Part shown: positions 34,801 through 50,200 of the stretch, one piece after another
How the letters are laid out: the number at the start of each line of letters is the position of its first letter
How positions within the stretch are numbered: position 1 is the stretch's first letter
NCBI RefSeq assembly: GCF_932526225.1
Contig: NC_064035.1
Span: 21,815,969 to 21,875,968, forward strand
Direction: 5' to 3'
Length of the DNA stretch: 60,000 bases
Origin: Nematostella vectensis
Taxonomy: Eukaryota > Cnidaria > Anthozoa > Actiniaria > Edwardsiidae
Made by a program: the position numbers and the translations under genes
Notes under the pieces: model-generated
Database searches by the model: none
Told to the model about the DNA's origin: nothing
What the model saw: the letters and a program-made list of their open reading frames with translations, nothing else

Positions 34801-37800
34801 TCGACATCCATTCCAGCTAAAACCTGTTATTATAAAAAAGGTACATTAATTGCATTGCTTTGCAGTGCTTGAAATTGAAGAAATAAGCTTACGGCTTCAT
34901 CTTTAAGTTCTGTCGCTGCAGCCGCAAACTCTGGTTTGAATCTCTTGCAATATCCACACCCTGCAATATACAACACAATAACCACACCCTGTAATACACA
35001 ACACAACATCCACACCCTGTAATACACAACACAACATGCACATCCTGTAATACACAACACAATATCCACACCCTGTAATACACAACACAACATCCACACC
35101 CTGTAATACACAACACAACATGCACACCCTGTAATACACAACACAACCTCCACACCCTGTAATACACAACACAACATGCACACCCTGTAATACACAACAC
35201 AATATCCACACCTTGTAATACACAACACAACATGCACACCCTGTAATACACAACACAATATCCACACCCTGCAATATACAACACAACATGCGCACCCTTT
35301 AATACACAACACAATATCCTCACCCTGTAATACACAACACAATATCAACACCCTGTAATACACAACACAATATCCACACCCTGTAATACACAACACAATA
35401 TCCACACCCTGTAATACACAACACAATATCCACACCCTGCAATTTACAACACAACATGCACACCCTTTAATACACAACACAATATCCTCACCCTTTAATA
35501 CACAACACAATATCCACATCCTGTAATACACAACACAATATCCACACCCTGTAATACACAACACAATATCCACACCTTGTAATACACAACCTCATATCCA
35601 CACCACGTAATACACAACACAATATCCTCATCCTGTAATACACAACACAATATCCACACCCTGCAATATACAACACAACATGCACACCATGTAATACACA
35701 ACCTAATATCCACACCCTGTAATACACAACACAATATCCACACCCTGTAATTCAAAACACAATATCCACACCCTGTAATACACAACACAATATCTACACC
35801 TTGTAATACACAACAAAATATCCTCACCCTGTAATCAGGGCTTCTGGAATTACGCGGAAAAAACTCAAAATTACGCGGGATTCTTGGCTAAATTACGCGG
35901 AATATCAATCATTACGCGCTAAATTACGCGGGATTTTGCAATACATTTTTCTTTGAAAATCAAAATTTTGCGGGATTCTTTACTGAATTACGAGTTAAAT
36001 TACACGGAATATCAACTGTTACGCCCAAACAACATTTAGTACCGAAGGAAAGCACGAAATAACTTAAAAAGGTTACTTTTTTTGGCGTGAAAATATCTTA
36101 GGCGAGTTTTCATTGGCTCCTAGCCACCAGCCAATTAAAAAAAGTATTTTATTATTAGTCCTAGGCCTTAGCGGTTTAGCAAAGAACGCCTAGTCATTTT
36201 ATTTGTATTCGGAAATTCAGTTCGAAATATCGCACTCTTACGAAGAATATCTCTCTTTTTTCACGGGAAATAGAGGTAACAACCCTAGAAGAACACATCA
36301 GATTTGCAATTAAATGTTTTGTCTTTCAAAATTTAGCCAAATTACGCGGGATTACGCGGAAAAAGCCGAATTATGCGCTTCCGCACAAGCGCGAAATTCC
36401 AGAAGCCCTGTGTAATACACAACCTAATATCCACACCCTGTAATACACAACACAATATCCACACCCTGCAATATACAACACAACATGCACACCATGTAAT
36501 ACACAACCTAATATCCACACCCTGTAATACACAACACAAAATGCACACCCTTAAATACACAACACAATATCTACACCCTGTAATACACAACACAATATCC
36601 ACACCCTGTAATACACAACACATTATTCTCACCCTGTAATATACAACACAACATCCACATCCTGTAATACACAACCTACTATCCACACCCTGTAATACAC
36701 AACACAATATCCACACCCTGTAATACACAACACAACATTGAATATCCAAACCCTGTAATATACAACACAATATCCACACCCTGCAATTACAACACAACAT
36801 CAACACCCTGTAATACACAACACAGCATGCACACCCTATAACACACAACACAACATCCACACCCTGTAATACACAACACAATATCCACACCTTGTAATAC
36901 ACAACACAACATGCACACCCTGTAATACACAACACAATATCCACACCCTGCAATATACAACACAACATGCGCACCCTTTAATACACAACACAACATCCAC
37001 ACCCTATAATACAAAACACAACATCCACACCCTGTAATACACAACACAACATCCACACCCTATAATACACAACACAACCTCCACACCCTGTAATACACAA
37101 CACATCATCCACACCCTGTAATACACAATACAATATCCACACAGTGTAATACACAATACAACATCCACACCCTGTAATATACAAAACAATATTCACACCC
37201 TGTAAAACACAATACAACATCCACACCCTGTAATACACAACACAACATCCACACCCTGTAATACAAAACACAATATCCACACCCTGCAATATACAACACA
37301 ACATACACACCCTGGAATACACAACACAATATCCACACCCTGCAATATACAACACAATATCCACACCCTGTGATACACAACACAATATCCACACCTTGTA
37401 ACACACAACCTAATATCCACACCCTGTAATACACAACACAATATCCATACCCTGTGATACAAAACATAATATCCACACCCTGTAATACACAACACAATAT
37501 ACACACCCTGTAATACACAACACAACATCCACACCCTGTAATACACAACACAACATCCACACCCTGTAATACACAACACAATATCCACACCCTGTAATAC
37601 ACAACACAATATCCACACCCTGTAATACACAACACAATATCCACACCCTGTAATACACAACACAACATCCACACCCTGTAATACACAACACAACATCCAC
37701 ACCTTGTAATACACAACACAATATCCACACCTTGTAATACACAACACAATATTAACACAATATCCACACCCAGCAATATACAACACAACATTCACACCCT

Positions 37801-40800
37801 GTAATACACAACACAGCATGCACACCCTATAATACACAACACAACCTCCACACCCTGTAATACACAATACAATATCAACACCCTGTAATACACAGCACAA
37901 CATCCACACCCTGTAATACACAACACAACATCCACACCCTGTAATACACAACACAACATCTACACCCTGTAATACACAACACAACATCCACACCCTGTAA
38001 TACACAACACAACATCCACACCCTGTAATACACAACCTAATATCCACACCCTGTTTTACACAACACAATATCCACACCCTGTAATACACAACACAATATC
38101 CACACCCTGTAATACACAACACAATATCCACACCTTGTAATACACAACCTCATATCCACACCATGTAATACACAACACAATATCCACACCCTGCAATATA
38201 CAACACAACATGCACACCATGTAATACACAACCTAATATCCACACCCTGTAATACACAACACAATATCCACACCCTGTAATTCAAAACACAATATCCACA
38301 CCCTGTAATACACAACACAATATCTACACCTTGTAATACACAACAAAATATCCTCACCCTGTAATCAGGGCTTCTGGAATTACGCGGAAAAAAACTCAAA
38401 ATTACGCTAAATTACGCGGGATTTTGCAATACATTTTTCTTTGAAAATCAAAATTTTGCGGGATTCTTTACTGAATTACGAGTTAAATTACACGGAATAT
38501 CAACTGTTACGCCCAAACAACATTTAGTACCGAAGGAAAGCACGAAATAACTTAAAAAGGTTACTTTTTTTGGCGTGAAAATATCTTAGGCGAGTTTTCA
38601 TTGGCTCCTAGCCACCAGCCAATTAAAAAAAGTATTTTATTATTAGTCCTAGGCCTTAGCGGTTTAGCAAAGAACGCCTAGTCATTTTATTTGTATTCGG
38701 AAATTCAGTTCGAAATATCGCACTCTTACGAAGAATATCTCTCTTTTTTCACGGGAAATAGAGGTAACAACCCTAGAAGAACACATCAGATTTGCAATTA
38801 AATGTTTTGTCTTTCAAAATTTAGCCAAATTACGCGGGATTACGCGGATTACGTGGAAAAAGCCGAATTATGCGCTTCCGCACAAGCGCGAAATTCCAGA
38901 AGCCCTGTGTAATACACAACCTAATATCCACACCCTGTAATACACAACACAATATCCACACCCTGCAATATACAACACAACATGCACACCATGTAATACA
39001 CAACCTAATATCCACACCCTGTAATACACAACACAAAATGCACACCCTTAAATACACAACACAATATCTACACCCTGTAATACACAACACAATATACACA
39101 CCCTGTAATACACAACACAATATTCTCACCCTGTAATACACAACACAACATCCACACCCTGTAATACACAACACAACATTGAATATCCAAACCCTGTAAT
39201 ACACAACACAATATCCACACCCTGTAATACACAACACAATATCCACACCCTGTAAAACACAACACAATATCCACGCAATATACAACACAATATCCACACC
39301 CTGCAATATACAACACAACATCAACACCCTGTAATATGCAATACAACATCCACACGATGTAATACACAACAAAACATACACACCCTGTAATACACAACAC
39401 AATATCCACACCTTGTAATACACAACACAATATTAACAGAATATCCACACCCTGCAATATACAACACAACATCCACACCCTGTAATACACAACACAGCAT
39501 GCACACCCTATAATACACAACACAACCTCCACACCCTGTAATACACAACACAACCTCCACACCCTGTAATACACAACACATCATCCACACCCTGTAATAC
39601 ACAATACAATATCCACACCTTGTAATACACAACACAACATGCACACCCTGTAATACACAACACAATATCCACACCCTGCAATATACAACACAATATCCAC
39701 ACCCTGTAATACACAACACAATATCCACACCTTGTAACACACAACCTAATATCCACACCCTGTAATACACAACACAATATCCATACCCTGTAATACAAAA
39801 CATAATATCCACACCCTGTAATACACAACACAATATACACACCCTGTAATACACAACACAACATCCACACCCTGTAATACACAACACAACATCCACACCC
39901 TGTAATACACAACACAATATCCACACCCTGTAATACACAACACAATATCCACACCCTGTAATACACAACACAATATCCACACCCTGTAATACACAACACA
40001 ATATCCACACCCTGTAATACACAACACAATATCCACACCCTGTAATACACAACACAATATCCACACCCTGTAATACACAACACAACATCCACACCCTGTA
40101 ATACACAACACAACATCCACACCTTGTAATACACAACACAACATCCACACCTTGTAATACAAAACACAATATTAACACAATATCCACACCTTGTAATACA
40201 CAACACAATATTAACACAATATCCACACCCAGCAATATACAACACAACATTCACACCCTGTAATACACAACACAGCATGCACACCCTATAATACACAACA
40301 CAACCTCCACACCCTGTAATACACAACACAATATCCACACCTTGTAATACACAACACAATATCCTCATCCTGTAATACACAACACAACATTCACACCCTG
40401 TAATACACAACACAACATCCACACCCTGTAATACACAAAACAACATCCACACCATGTAATACACAACACAATAACCACACCCTGTAATACACAACACAAT
40501 ATCAACACCCTGTAATACACAACTCAATATCCACACCCTGTAATACACAATACAATATCCACACCCTGTAATACACAACACAACATCCACACATTGTAAT
40601 ACACAACACAACATCCACACCCTGTAATACACAACACAACATCCACACCCTGTAATACACAACACAACATCCACACCCTGTAATACACAACACAACATCC
40701 TCATCCTGTAATACACAACACAACATCCATACCCTGTAATACACAACACAATATCAACACCCTGTAATACACAGCACAACATCCACACCCTGTAATACAC

Positions 40801-43800
40801 AACACAACATCCACACCCTGTAATACACAACACAACATCTACACCCTGTAATACACAACACAACATCCACACCCTGTAATACACAACACAACATCCACAC
40901 CCTGTAATACACAACACAACATCCACACCCTGTAATACACAACCTAATATCCACACCCTGTTTTACACAACACAATATCCACACCCTGTAATACACAACC
41001 CAATATCCACACCCTGTAATACACAACACAATATCCATACCCTGTAATACACAACACAACATCCACACCCTGTAATACACAACACAACATCCACACCCTG
41101 TAATACACAACACAACATCCACACCCTGTAATACACAACATATCATCCACACCCTGTAATACACAACACAATATCCACACCCTGTAATACACAACCTAAT
41201 ATTCACTCCCTGTAATACACAACACAATATCCACACCCTGTAATACACAACCCAATATCCACACCCTGTAATACACAACACAATATCCATACCCTGTAAT
41301 ACACAACACAACATCCACACCCTGTAATACACAACACAACATCCACACCCTGTAATACACAACACAACATCCACACCCTGTAATACACAACATATCATCC
41401 ACACCCTGTAATACACAGCACATCATTCACTCCCTGTAATACACAACACAATATCAACACCCTGTAATACACAACACAATATCAACACCCTGTAATACAC
41501 AAAACAACATCCACACCCTGTAATACACAGCACAACATCCACACCCTGTAATACACAACACAACATCCACAACCTATAATACACAAAAGGATGTGCCCCA
41601 AATTGGAACAGTTAATATTCCCATCCCCACCATCACCAACACCATCACTACTATTATCACCAACTTCACTACCATAATCACCATTACCATTGTCATTAGC
41701 ATCATCAACATCACTATCATCTTATTTCTTTATTTACATCTACCCCTACCCCAAACCCCTTAAAATCCATGTTTGCTTTTTTATCGAACAGTCACCTGTT
41801 TGTCATGCTTATTATCAATCTTCTTATCTTAGGTTATTATCATTATCATCACTGTCATCAACTGTTATTTTAGCCTGGCAAATATAAACCTAATAAAACA
41901 GTAACTACGCATGCTTAGTCAAACAATGAAGAGATGTAAAGCAAATAAGTGAAATGTCGAATGGAAAGTGAAAGTAAATATCTAACTGACGTGTAAGAAA
42001 CGACTTTTACATAGATTAACAATTCCTTCATAAGACTATCATCAAAACCGTCATCATCACCACTACCGCACTACCAGGCATGTTGGTTCCCCCTAATGAT
42101 TTGTTTTTCATTTTGATTTCTGTGGATATGCAGCCCTCATCAGCAAATCCATTAAATTGTGATTACCATTATCATAACTACCAGTAAATCATTGTTACAA
42201 CCACCATTATCATCACTATCATTATCAAATATACATTACCACAAACCCTACAAAACATACAGATAACTTACATGGTGCATAGAACATAATCAAAACAGGT
42301 TTTTTTTCTCTTGTAAGCAGTTTGCTGAGTTCCTGAAATGTAATGTTAAGAAGTCATTATTATGTGATCCTCCTCTAAAAGTTTTATCACTTTATTTCTT
42401 GCTGACACGCTCACCACTGACCAACCCCCCATTCACGGATCACGAAAGTAACCCTAACCGCCCCTGTGCATTGTAAAAGCAGTAAACATACGTCATCGAT
42501 GACGCAACTTTAAGCAAAATTATCCCGATGCCATATCTATATTCATATCTCCTAAACGAAACATCACATGACAACCAAACTTGGTATATGTCATGAATGT
42601 GTCAAGGGGTGTGCAACAATTTGGTTGTGTGAAATGCTGACGTCAACAAAAAATAAAAGAAACATCGTACGACAACCAAACTTGGTAGGTGCCATGTATG
42701 TTTCAAGTGGGGTACAATGAGATGGTCATGTGAAAACTAAACTTTTTATGTGTCGTGTAGATGTCAAGGGTGTAGGGAAGGGGGTTTGACAAGTTGGTCG
42801 CATGATCTGTGAAATCGCTGAAAAAAAACATAAATAATATAGATATAAATAATATTTCTTAAACTATATAAGCAAAGATTTGGTCGACCTATTTATTTGC
42901 CTACTAAGCTTATTCAAAAACTGTGTACAGGCTTATGCTGGGTTCCATGGACCTTGAAATGATTTGTATGGCTTGAGGGCAAAAAAACTGTTATGAGAAT
43001 GGGGGAGAAGTTTGCCTGCCTCTCTGTCAATGTTTCTCTAAGACTCCCATAATGCATGCAAAATGGTGGATGGAAGCGTCTTCGCTGACATGGAGGTATT
43101 AGCATTAATAACTGTGGTTTATGGCTATAAGCTGGTACCGGATGGAAAGCAATAAAAGTATCTATATGTGACTTGTGTCATTTTTCGTTTTGTGTCTTTC
43201 TGAATTACTGCATTTCATATCGTTATCTTCGACTTGATAAATCGTTTGAAATTGGCTCTTGGCAGTAAGACTTGGAGCCTTGGAAGAGAAGGCTGCAGCA
43301 CCACATTATCATTTTCATGGTCATGGTCATTAGGGGTATCATTATCATAAGGGGTATCATTATCATTGTCATGGTCATGTTCATTAGGGTTATCATTATC
43401 ATTATCATGAGGGTTATCTTTATCTTTATCATTACTGTTATCGTTATAGTTGTCATTAGCATTATCATTATTATAAGGAGTATCTTTATTATTATCTTGT
43501 CATTGTCATTAGCATTATCATTATCATGAGGAGTATCTCTATCATTATTATTATTATCATTAGGGGTACCTTTATCATTATTATTATCTGGCTCGTCTGC
43601 TCAAACAGAGGTCAAACCCACCAGAACTGTAAGCTTATTTGACCCGAGTTACAAATTCTAACTCTGAACTTTGCTGTGTTCTTTCAGTCCTACTTTCTAA
43701 TATGATGTTTCTCTCACCAAAAATCGATGAGCTTCGAGTGGCCATTAGCAATTCAAATCCAGACTCTGTGTGCATAACGGAAACATGGCTCAAGCCTCAT

Positions 43801-46800
43801 ATAGATAGCAATAATGTCGCTGCATCTGGCTTAAAATATCTGCGGGACAGAGAACTTATCGATCACGGTAGGGTTTGCATGCACGTCTGCAAGGATATTC
43901 AATATGAAGTTTTAAATGACATCATGGATGAGAATTTTGAAGTATTATGGATTCGACTTCGCCCACAATGACTCTCAAGGGGTGTTAACTCTATTGTTGT
44001 TGGAACACTCTACCTAGTGATCCATTGACTTTAAATTACTTCTCAGACTTGATCTCCAAAATTGAATCCCGTTTCCAAGATTGTGGGCTGATAGTCTTAG
44101 GCAATTTTAACCAGCTGAATTTTTCTTGAATAAATAATGTTTACTGTCTTAAGCAGATCGTTCCATTCCCCAGCCGCGGCCAGAGTAAGTTGGATCTCGT
44201 CTTCACCAACTTCATGTGTTTTTATGCCACGCCAATCAAGTTGCCTCCTTTTGGCCTCTCTGACCATGACACTGTGGAAGTGCATGCCCTTGCACGCACT
44301 AATCTCCCAAAGAATAAACGTTACATCGCATCTAAAGATCTTAGAGAATCCAACCAACTTGCTATTAGTTCCTAGAAATGGTCAGAGTCGGGACGTTGGT
44401 TAGTGCGAAGGAAACATGTGACGTGAAGATGAAAACTCTTGAAACAATCAAATTGACAGGCATGGACACTGTGATGCCTCTCAAGACCAAGCGCATTATC
44501 TCCAGTGAACCACCATGGATTAACGATAAACTGAAAAATCTAATAAAGAACCGCCAGAGCGCACTGATGTGCTTTAACATGCCCAAATACTAGGCATCTA
44601 AATGCCAACACCTGCGCCCCTGTGAGCAGCGCAAATAGTGGGACAAGGTGAAATAATTAAGTGGAATGAAGACTACCAATCGAGCAGATCCCGTAACTCT
44701 TTTGAAGCATGTATCCTGTGGCCTTAGTGCAAGTCTGGTTGCCCTTGCAAACAAGATCAACAATGTCTTCCTAGATCCCATGGCTCCTTTGCACCGCTTG
44801 TCCCTGATTAGTGTTGATGTTGTGTTGTGTATTACAGGGTGTGCATGTTGTGTTGTATATTGCAGGGTGTAGAGTGGTGTTGTGTATTACAGGGTGTGCG
44901 ATCAGGTCTCAAATAAAGCATTTTTCCGGATCCTCCTGCATTCACTGAACTTTGCTTGTTGCGTAAACTCGGTTCACTCAACCCCACAAAGGCTTCTGGG
45001 CCAGATAATATACCATCTTGGCTTTTAAAGGAGAATGCAGACCTACTTGCCCCTGCCATTACAGATATAATTAATAGATCGTTAAAGGAGGATAGTCTCA
45101 CCACTTCTTGGAAGCAACCGGATCTCTTCCTAAGGAGACATCAACAAACACTTGTGGCCAATCTCACTTACACCTGTGATATCTAAGGTCACCAAGGAGT
45201 TCGTTGTTGAGAAATACTGTAAGTCAAACCAGCTGTCTTAGCAAGAGTTGACCCAAGGCAATTTGGCACAGTGCTGGCCTCCAATACCACCGAAGCACTA
45301 ATACAGTAAGCACCTATCACGCTCGACCTAGATAACATGGAACTCTGGAATTATGTTGACGATACTACAATATCTGAAACAATTGCCAGGGAATCTTCTA
45401 GTAACATCCAAGCAGCGGTGGATGCGCTCTCAGCATCAGCGGACAAGTTCAAGCTTAATGAGAGGAAGTGCAAAGAACTGCGGATCGGATTTAGTACTAA
45501 GCCGAGCAATTTTGAGCCAATTCAGGTGAACAGTAAACCCATCGATACTGTGTCCCATGCTAAAATTCTTGGGCTTAATGTCTCAAGTGATCTCAAGTAA
45601 AATCACCATATCAAGGAAACTACTAAAAAGGCATGAAAACAACTCTACAGTTTACGGCAACTCAAGTGAGCCAGCCTTGGGTCCGAAGAACTTCTTCAAT
45701 TCTATCTACAGTAACTCGTTTCCGCCCCACCATGGAGTATGTGTGTCCAGTCTTCTATAACATTCCATAACTATTTTCATTATTATTATCTTTTTTTTAT
45801 TGTCATTATCATATATTATTTTATACAAACTTACTCCAGCTTTCTCTAGATGGACGACATCACTGGACCCTGGCTCTTCTTCCCATGGGGCATCACCAGT
45901 TGGGTTATTCATAAATGTCATCATGGACTAGCAGAAAATGATAGGGGTGTGTAAAGTTAGCCGCCAGAGATAGAGTCATTTTTAAATGCTTATCACTGGC
46001 TATAAGAAAATTAAACACTTATATATTAGGATAGGAGGGGTAACAAATGTGTGAACCAATAAATCTAAAGAAAAACAAAATTCTGTAGCGAAACTAGGGA
46101 AAGGCATGCTCTCCCCCTCTCCCTTCAGAATGAAATTTTCCTATATCCTTTTACCCACATATAATAATCACAAATTTTTTCATCATATTTTAGCGAAAAA
46201 AGCTGTTATAATAATATCAACTAAAAAATCTATTATCTTGACATAAATGAAGAAATATAAAGAAATAAAGATATATAAAAAGGGCCCTGTTATCAAAGCA
46301 TTCAATGAAACAGGTGTGAGCTTTTCCTTATAGAAATATGAAAAAGGCCCTGTTATCAAAGCATTCAATGAAACAGGGGTGAGCTTTTCCTTATAGAAAT
46401 ATGAAAAGAGCCCTGTTATCAAAGCATTCAATGAAACAGGTGTGAGCTTTTCCTTATAGAAATATGAAAAGATCCCTGTTATCAAAGCATTCAATGAAAC
46501 AGGGAGCTTTTCCTTATAGAGGTGCACGTAATACAATTTAATGGAAGATTTTAAGGTCTTTGTTGTGCATGAGCAAAAAGAGAAAGATCCTGGTTCAGAC
46601 ACTCACCTTGAATGTATCCAGGCGGTCATAATCTTTGTTAAAATCCCCTTCCCTATAAATAACATTTCATAGGTTTTTAACTAGCAAAGTAACATTATAC
46701 ATATTAAATTCTTCTAAATTGCAAACTTACTTGTAATGCTTGAGTGCCAAGGGCTTGGGTGAAACTTTGAATTTCTTGCAGAGTTTTTTGCTATCACTAA

Positions 46801-47182
46801 TAAAGAGTAATTCGAAATTGATACTTTATAATAACCAGGCAGGATATAAATGGATATGTCTAGCATATACAAGCATCACAGGATGGACAACAATACTGCA
46901 TGATCTAAAACAGTAACTGTCTATAGGCAGCTCTAATTAATTTTCAAATTTTCCTTTACAGAGAAAATGTAAGAATTGCCCAGATTTCACACTTGGAAAT
47001 TTGAATTACAAATGAATCAAGTGTCAATAACTACAAATTACCTGGTGTGTTAACAAAGATAAAAACAATAAAACAAGTCCCACTTACCCGCAATTAATAA
47101 ATGCTACAGTACCCTTTCCCTTTATTGCCATGGCAACCTCACCAAGAAGTGACAATTTCTTAGATGCATCCTTTTCTGTAAT

Positions 47183-47270
<88 letters not shown>

Positions 47271-50200
47271 ATTTATTTGTAAAGCACTAAAACTATACAT
47301 ATTTTAAAGCATGAATGATGATGAATCACATTGAAATTAATTTAAATAAAATTTGCATTTTGGTAATATCTTTTTTGCAGTAGTGTAAAAATATTTTCTC
47401 ATATTATTAAACATGGTTAATGTTGAAGGCTCAAACATCATGGACATGACTAGGATTGCTAAAAAAAAGTTAACACCCAGAGACTCAAATCAAACAAATA
47501 CTGAGGAGCGAAAATTTTAACAGAACATACAACATGTAAAAGTATCTAAACCACAATAATTGGTAGTTTTAATTACACATCCCACCGTACTTAAAGTTAT
47601 GTTAAGTGATAGGCCGCGTGCGAAGCTCCATAGGTATAGAGAAATGGTATATATCTATGCGACTGAGTTTTCTGGTCATTGCGCGGGTACCCTGTGGTGT
47701 CGCCCGCCTGCCCGTGGAGCCAGCACAATTTGCAATAACTTCGTAAAACGTCACCTCAGTGAAATCATTATACAAGAATATATTTTAGCACTATCCGAGA
47801 ATGCTACATACTTAATAAAACCCCGAAAGGTACAGCAAAACTTACAATAATTTAGTTTTTAGTGTTTTTGTATTTACACTTATGCTCTTCTAACTCGCGG
47901 CCGACACTGTGAATTGATAAAGTTTTTGCATTATTTTCGTCGTGGCTAAAGCCAAGAAAGAAATTTGACACATCTTAACACTTTTATAATAAAAAGACGT
48001 ACAAACGATGGATGGAAGGACAAAGGATGGGTTTGGAAAAAGAAGGTAAGTAAGACGTCAATTTTATAAACTTCGTCGGAGCTATGAAAAACTTGTGTTG
48101 ATATATTTTAGCAGTCAAACTGTAAAGCCATGATGGCATGTTGATGTTTTATTATACCTAGTTCCTAACTAGTAATTAAGCTAGTTTGTTCATACATTAC
48201 CCCATAAAAAGGATAGAAATTGTATGATTGATTGTTCGTAGACAAACGTCGCGTTTGTTTTAAAAAATGTTGTTATTTCTTTGCTCTTAACTCATTCAAG
48301 AAGTGAACTAATGTTAAGCTTTTTATGGGATAACTTTTTAACTGTAAATAAAGAACAATTTCTTATCTGGAGATTCTTCATCAAATTTAACTTAAGTTCT
48401 GTCAGCTCTTTTATGAAAGATATAGAGCGAGGAACAGTTTTAGTTTATATTTTGTGAGTTCGAAGAACATTTAAAATTTAAAATGAATTCTGGTTTAAAT
48501 TTTAGGGAAAAAAAGGTTATGAGGGAGGTTCTAAAAAGATCTGCTTTACCTCCACAGTTCCCTTTATGCATATGATTCTTTTTCACAAAAAAGATATCTT
48601 GAATAACCCAGCTCAGCGTTTTCATACAAAATCTCAAAACTTTTCATAGAAAACTAAAGACAGCTTTTTGTTGGGAGCATTTAGTTCGATACCTATAGTT
48701 TTTCTCTACAGCTTTTCCTAAAAAAAAAAAGGTCAAAAGGCAATTCAACCTCTGGCTCATTTGCCCCTAAAAACAGACTTCATATATTAATTTTCTGTTC
48801 AAGGTTCTATTTTAAAGGTTACTTGGAATTATTTTTAATTTTAGGTTTATCAATTAGGTTTTGTGCAGCATAACATATCTTTAGTATTCTTCCGTAGTGT
48901 TTTGTCACTGTTCTCCAAATTTTTTTCAGGCGAATCCCAACTCAAGCAATCTGCCAGTTTTAAAGGCATGATGCTAGGGCAGGATGTATTCATTAATACA
49001 GCTAAGTAACAATAAGATAGATAATGGTTACAAATAAAAACTTGATATAAAAAAATGAACCAGGCTAATAAAATAAACAAGTCAGAAACTAAGAGAAATA
49101 TACTGGCTCCGCCGGTTCCGCTGGTTCCGGCGGTTCTTCTTTTCAGTAATGCCGTAAGTATAAATTTGGATCGGCATTACTAAAAAGAAGAACCGGAGGA
49201 ACCAGCGGAACCAGTATATTACGCTTAGTTATAGGGGTAGGGATGTCATACTAGGATCACCATTTATTTCCTTTCTAATCTGAACATAAAAAAAAAACAT
49301 TTCGTTGTGAAATGCTAAGACAACATCACTAAGAGCAGATGTGCTACGTTATTTCACGCATATTTGATAGCGGAGCTAAGCGCGGCCGCAGGCCACGCGC
49401 GTAGCCCCATAGGCATAGAAATATGGTATAGGTATGCGACTTGGTTTTTGTGGTCAGCGCGCGGGTACCCTGTGGTGTCACTCGCCAGCCAGCCAGCCAG
49501 TCAGTCAGCCGCGCAACTCCCAGGCCCCACCCGGCCCAGAAATGGCGACAAAATACAAGCACGGAGCAAGGGAAAAAGTTCTTGTCGATTATGCGATAAT
49601 TATTTATTTTGCCTCAAATTTTGTGACTTAAGGATCAGGTCAACTACAGGAGATCTACTAACATTCATTCACGCCAAGATTTATCTGGTTTTAGCTAGTA
49701 AATTTAAGCAAGTAACAGTTCACATTAAAAAGCGAACAGAAGCACAAGAAAGCGACCCAAAAAAACAATGCAAGGTGAGTTTCGGACGACGATTTGTATT
49801 GTGTATTGAGAATATGACAGTTATTAGGCTTTTTGTCCTTTTTGTATGCTTTGAGAATGCGAGTACTTAACTTAGTAATCAAATTATTTGAGCATAACAG
49901 GTTTTGTTTTGACATTCCTTGTTTTATCTATATTCTTGATTTTGTTGAATAAAATACGATACAACAAAAACTGGAATTCGTCTTTAATAAGACTTCTTCA
50001 GGGCAGATTGATTGTGTTGAGATATTTCATAAAGGCTAACCAATATCGTGTTGCATTTGTCAAATACTGCTAAAGAAGACCGTTCTTGTCTTTATATCCT
50101 GTGCTCTTAGTCCTAAGAAGATACATATCCTTAGAAGATACAGCAGCTTTTTCAACTAACAAGATAAATTTTCCTTACCGAGGATAAAAAAAACCCTATT

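Larger units (their letters stand above)
34947..41587. repeat. 28-bp minisatellite, roughly 190-200 copies, abutting PDI exon 7
   Basis: Units of 28 bp (core CACCCTGTAATACACAACAC) run from the 5' end of exon 7 for 6.6 kb, interrupted by two related AT-rich insertions. Two main variants differ at CAATATC and CAACATC. Read on the minus strand each unit is TATTACAG followed by GGTGTGGATATTG, i.e. the acceptor and first 13 bases of exon 7. Long cysteine/tyrosine/valine-rich readings in all minus frames are by-products of the repeat. Confidence 0.97.

Noticed and set aside
34830-41426. Cysteine/tyrosine/valine-rich frames of up to 482 codons on the minus strand
   Set aside because: They translate the 28-bp minisatellite in intron 6 of the PDI gene. 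Only the exon parts at 34,960-34,893 and 34,823-34,732 are coding.
34947-41587. CRISPR-like array
   Set aside because: Repeats are directly contiguous with no spacers, the DNA is eukaryotic, and no cas genes exist.
46183-46602. 139-codon frame on the minus strand
   Set aside because: Arises from four 63-bp tandem repeats; no independent evidence.
47084-47272. Poly-tyrosine protein
   Set aside because: The (AAT)n microsatellite read on the minus strand, joined to PDI exon 2 without splicing.
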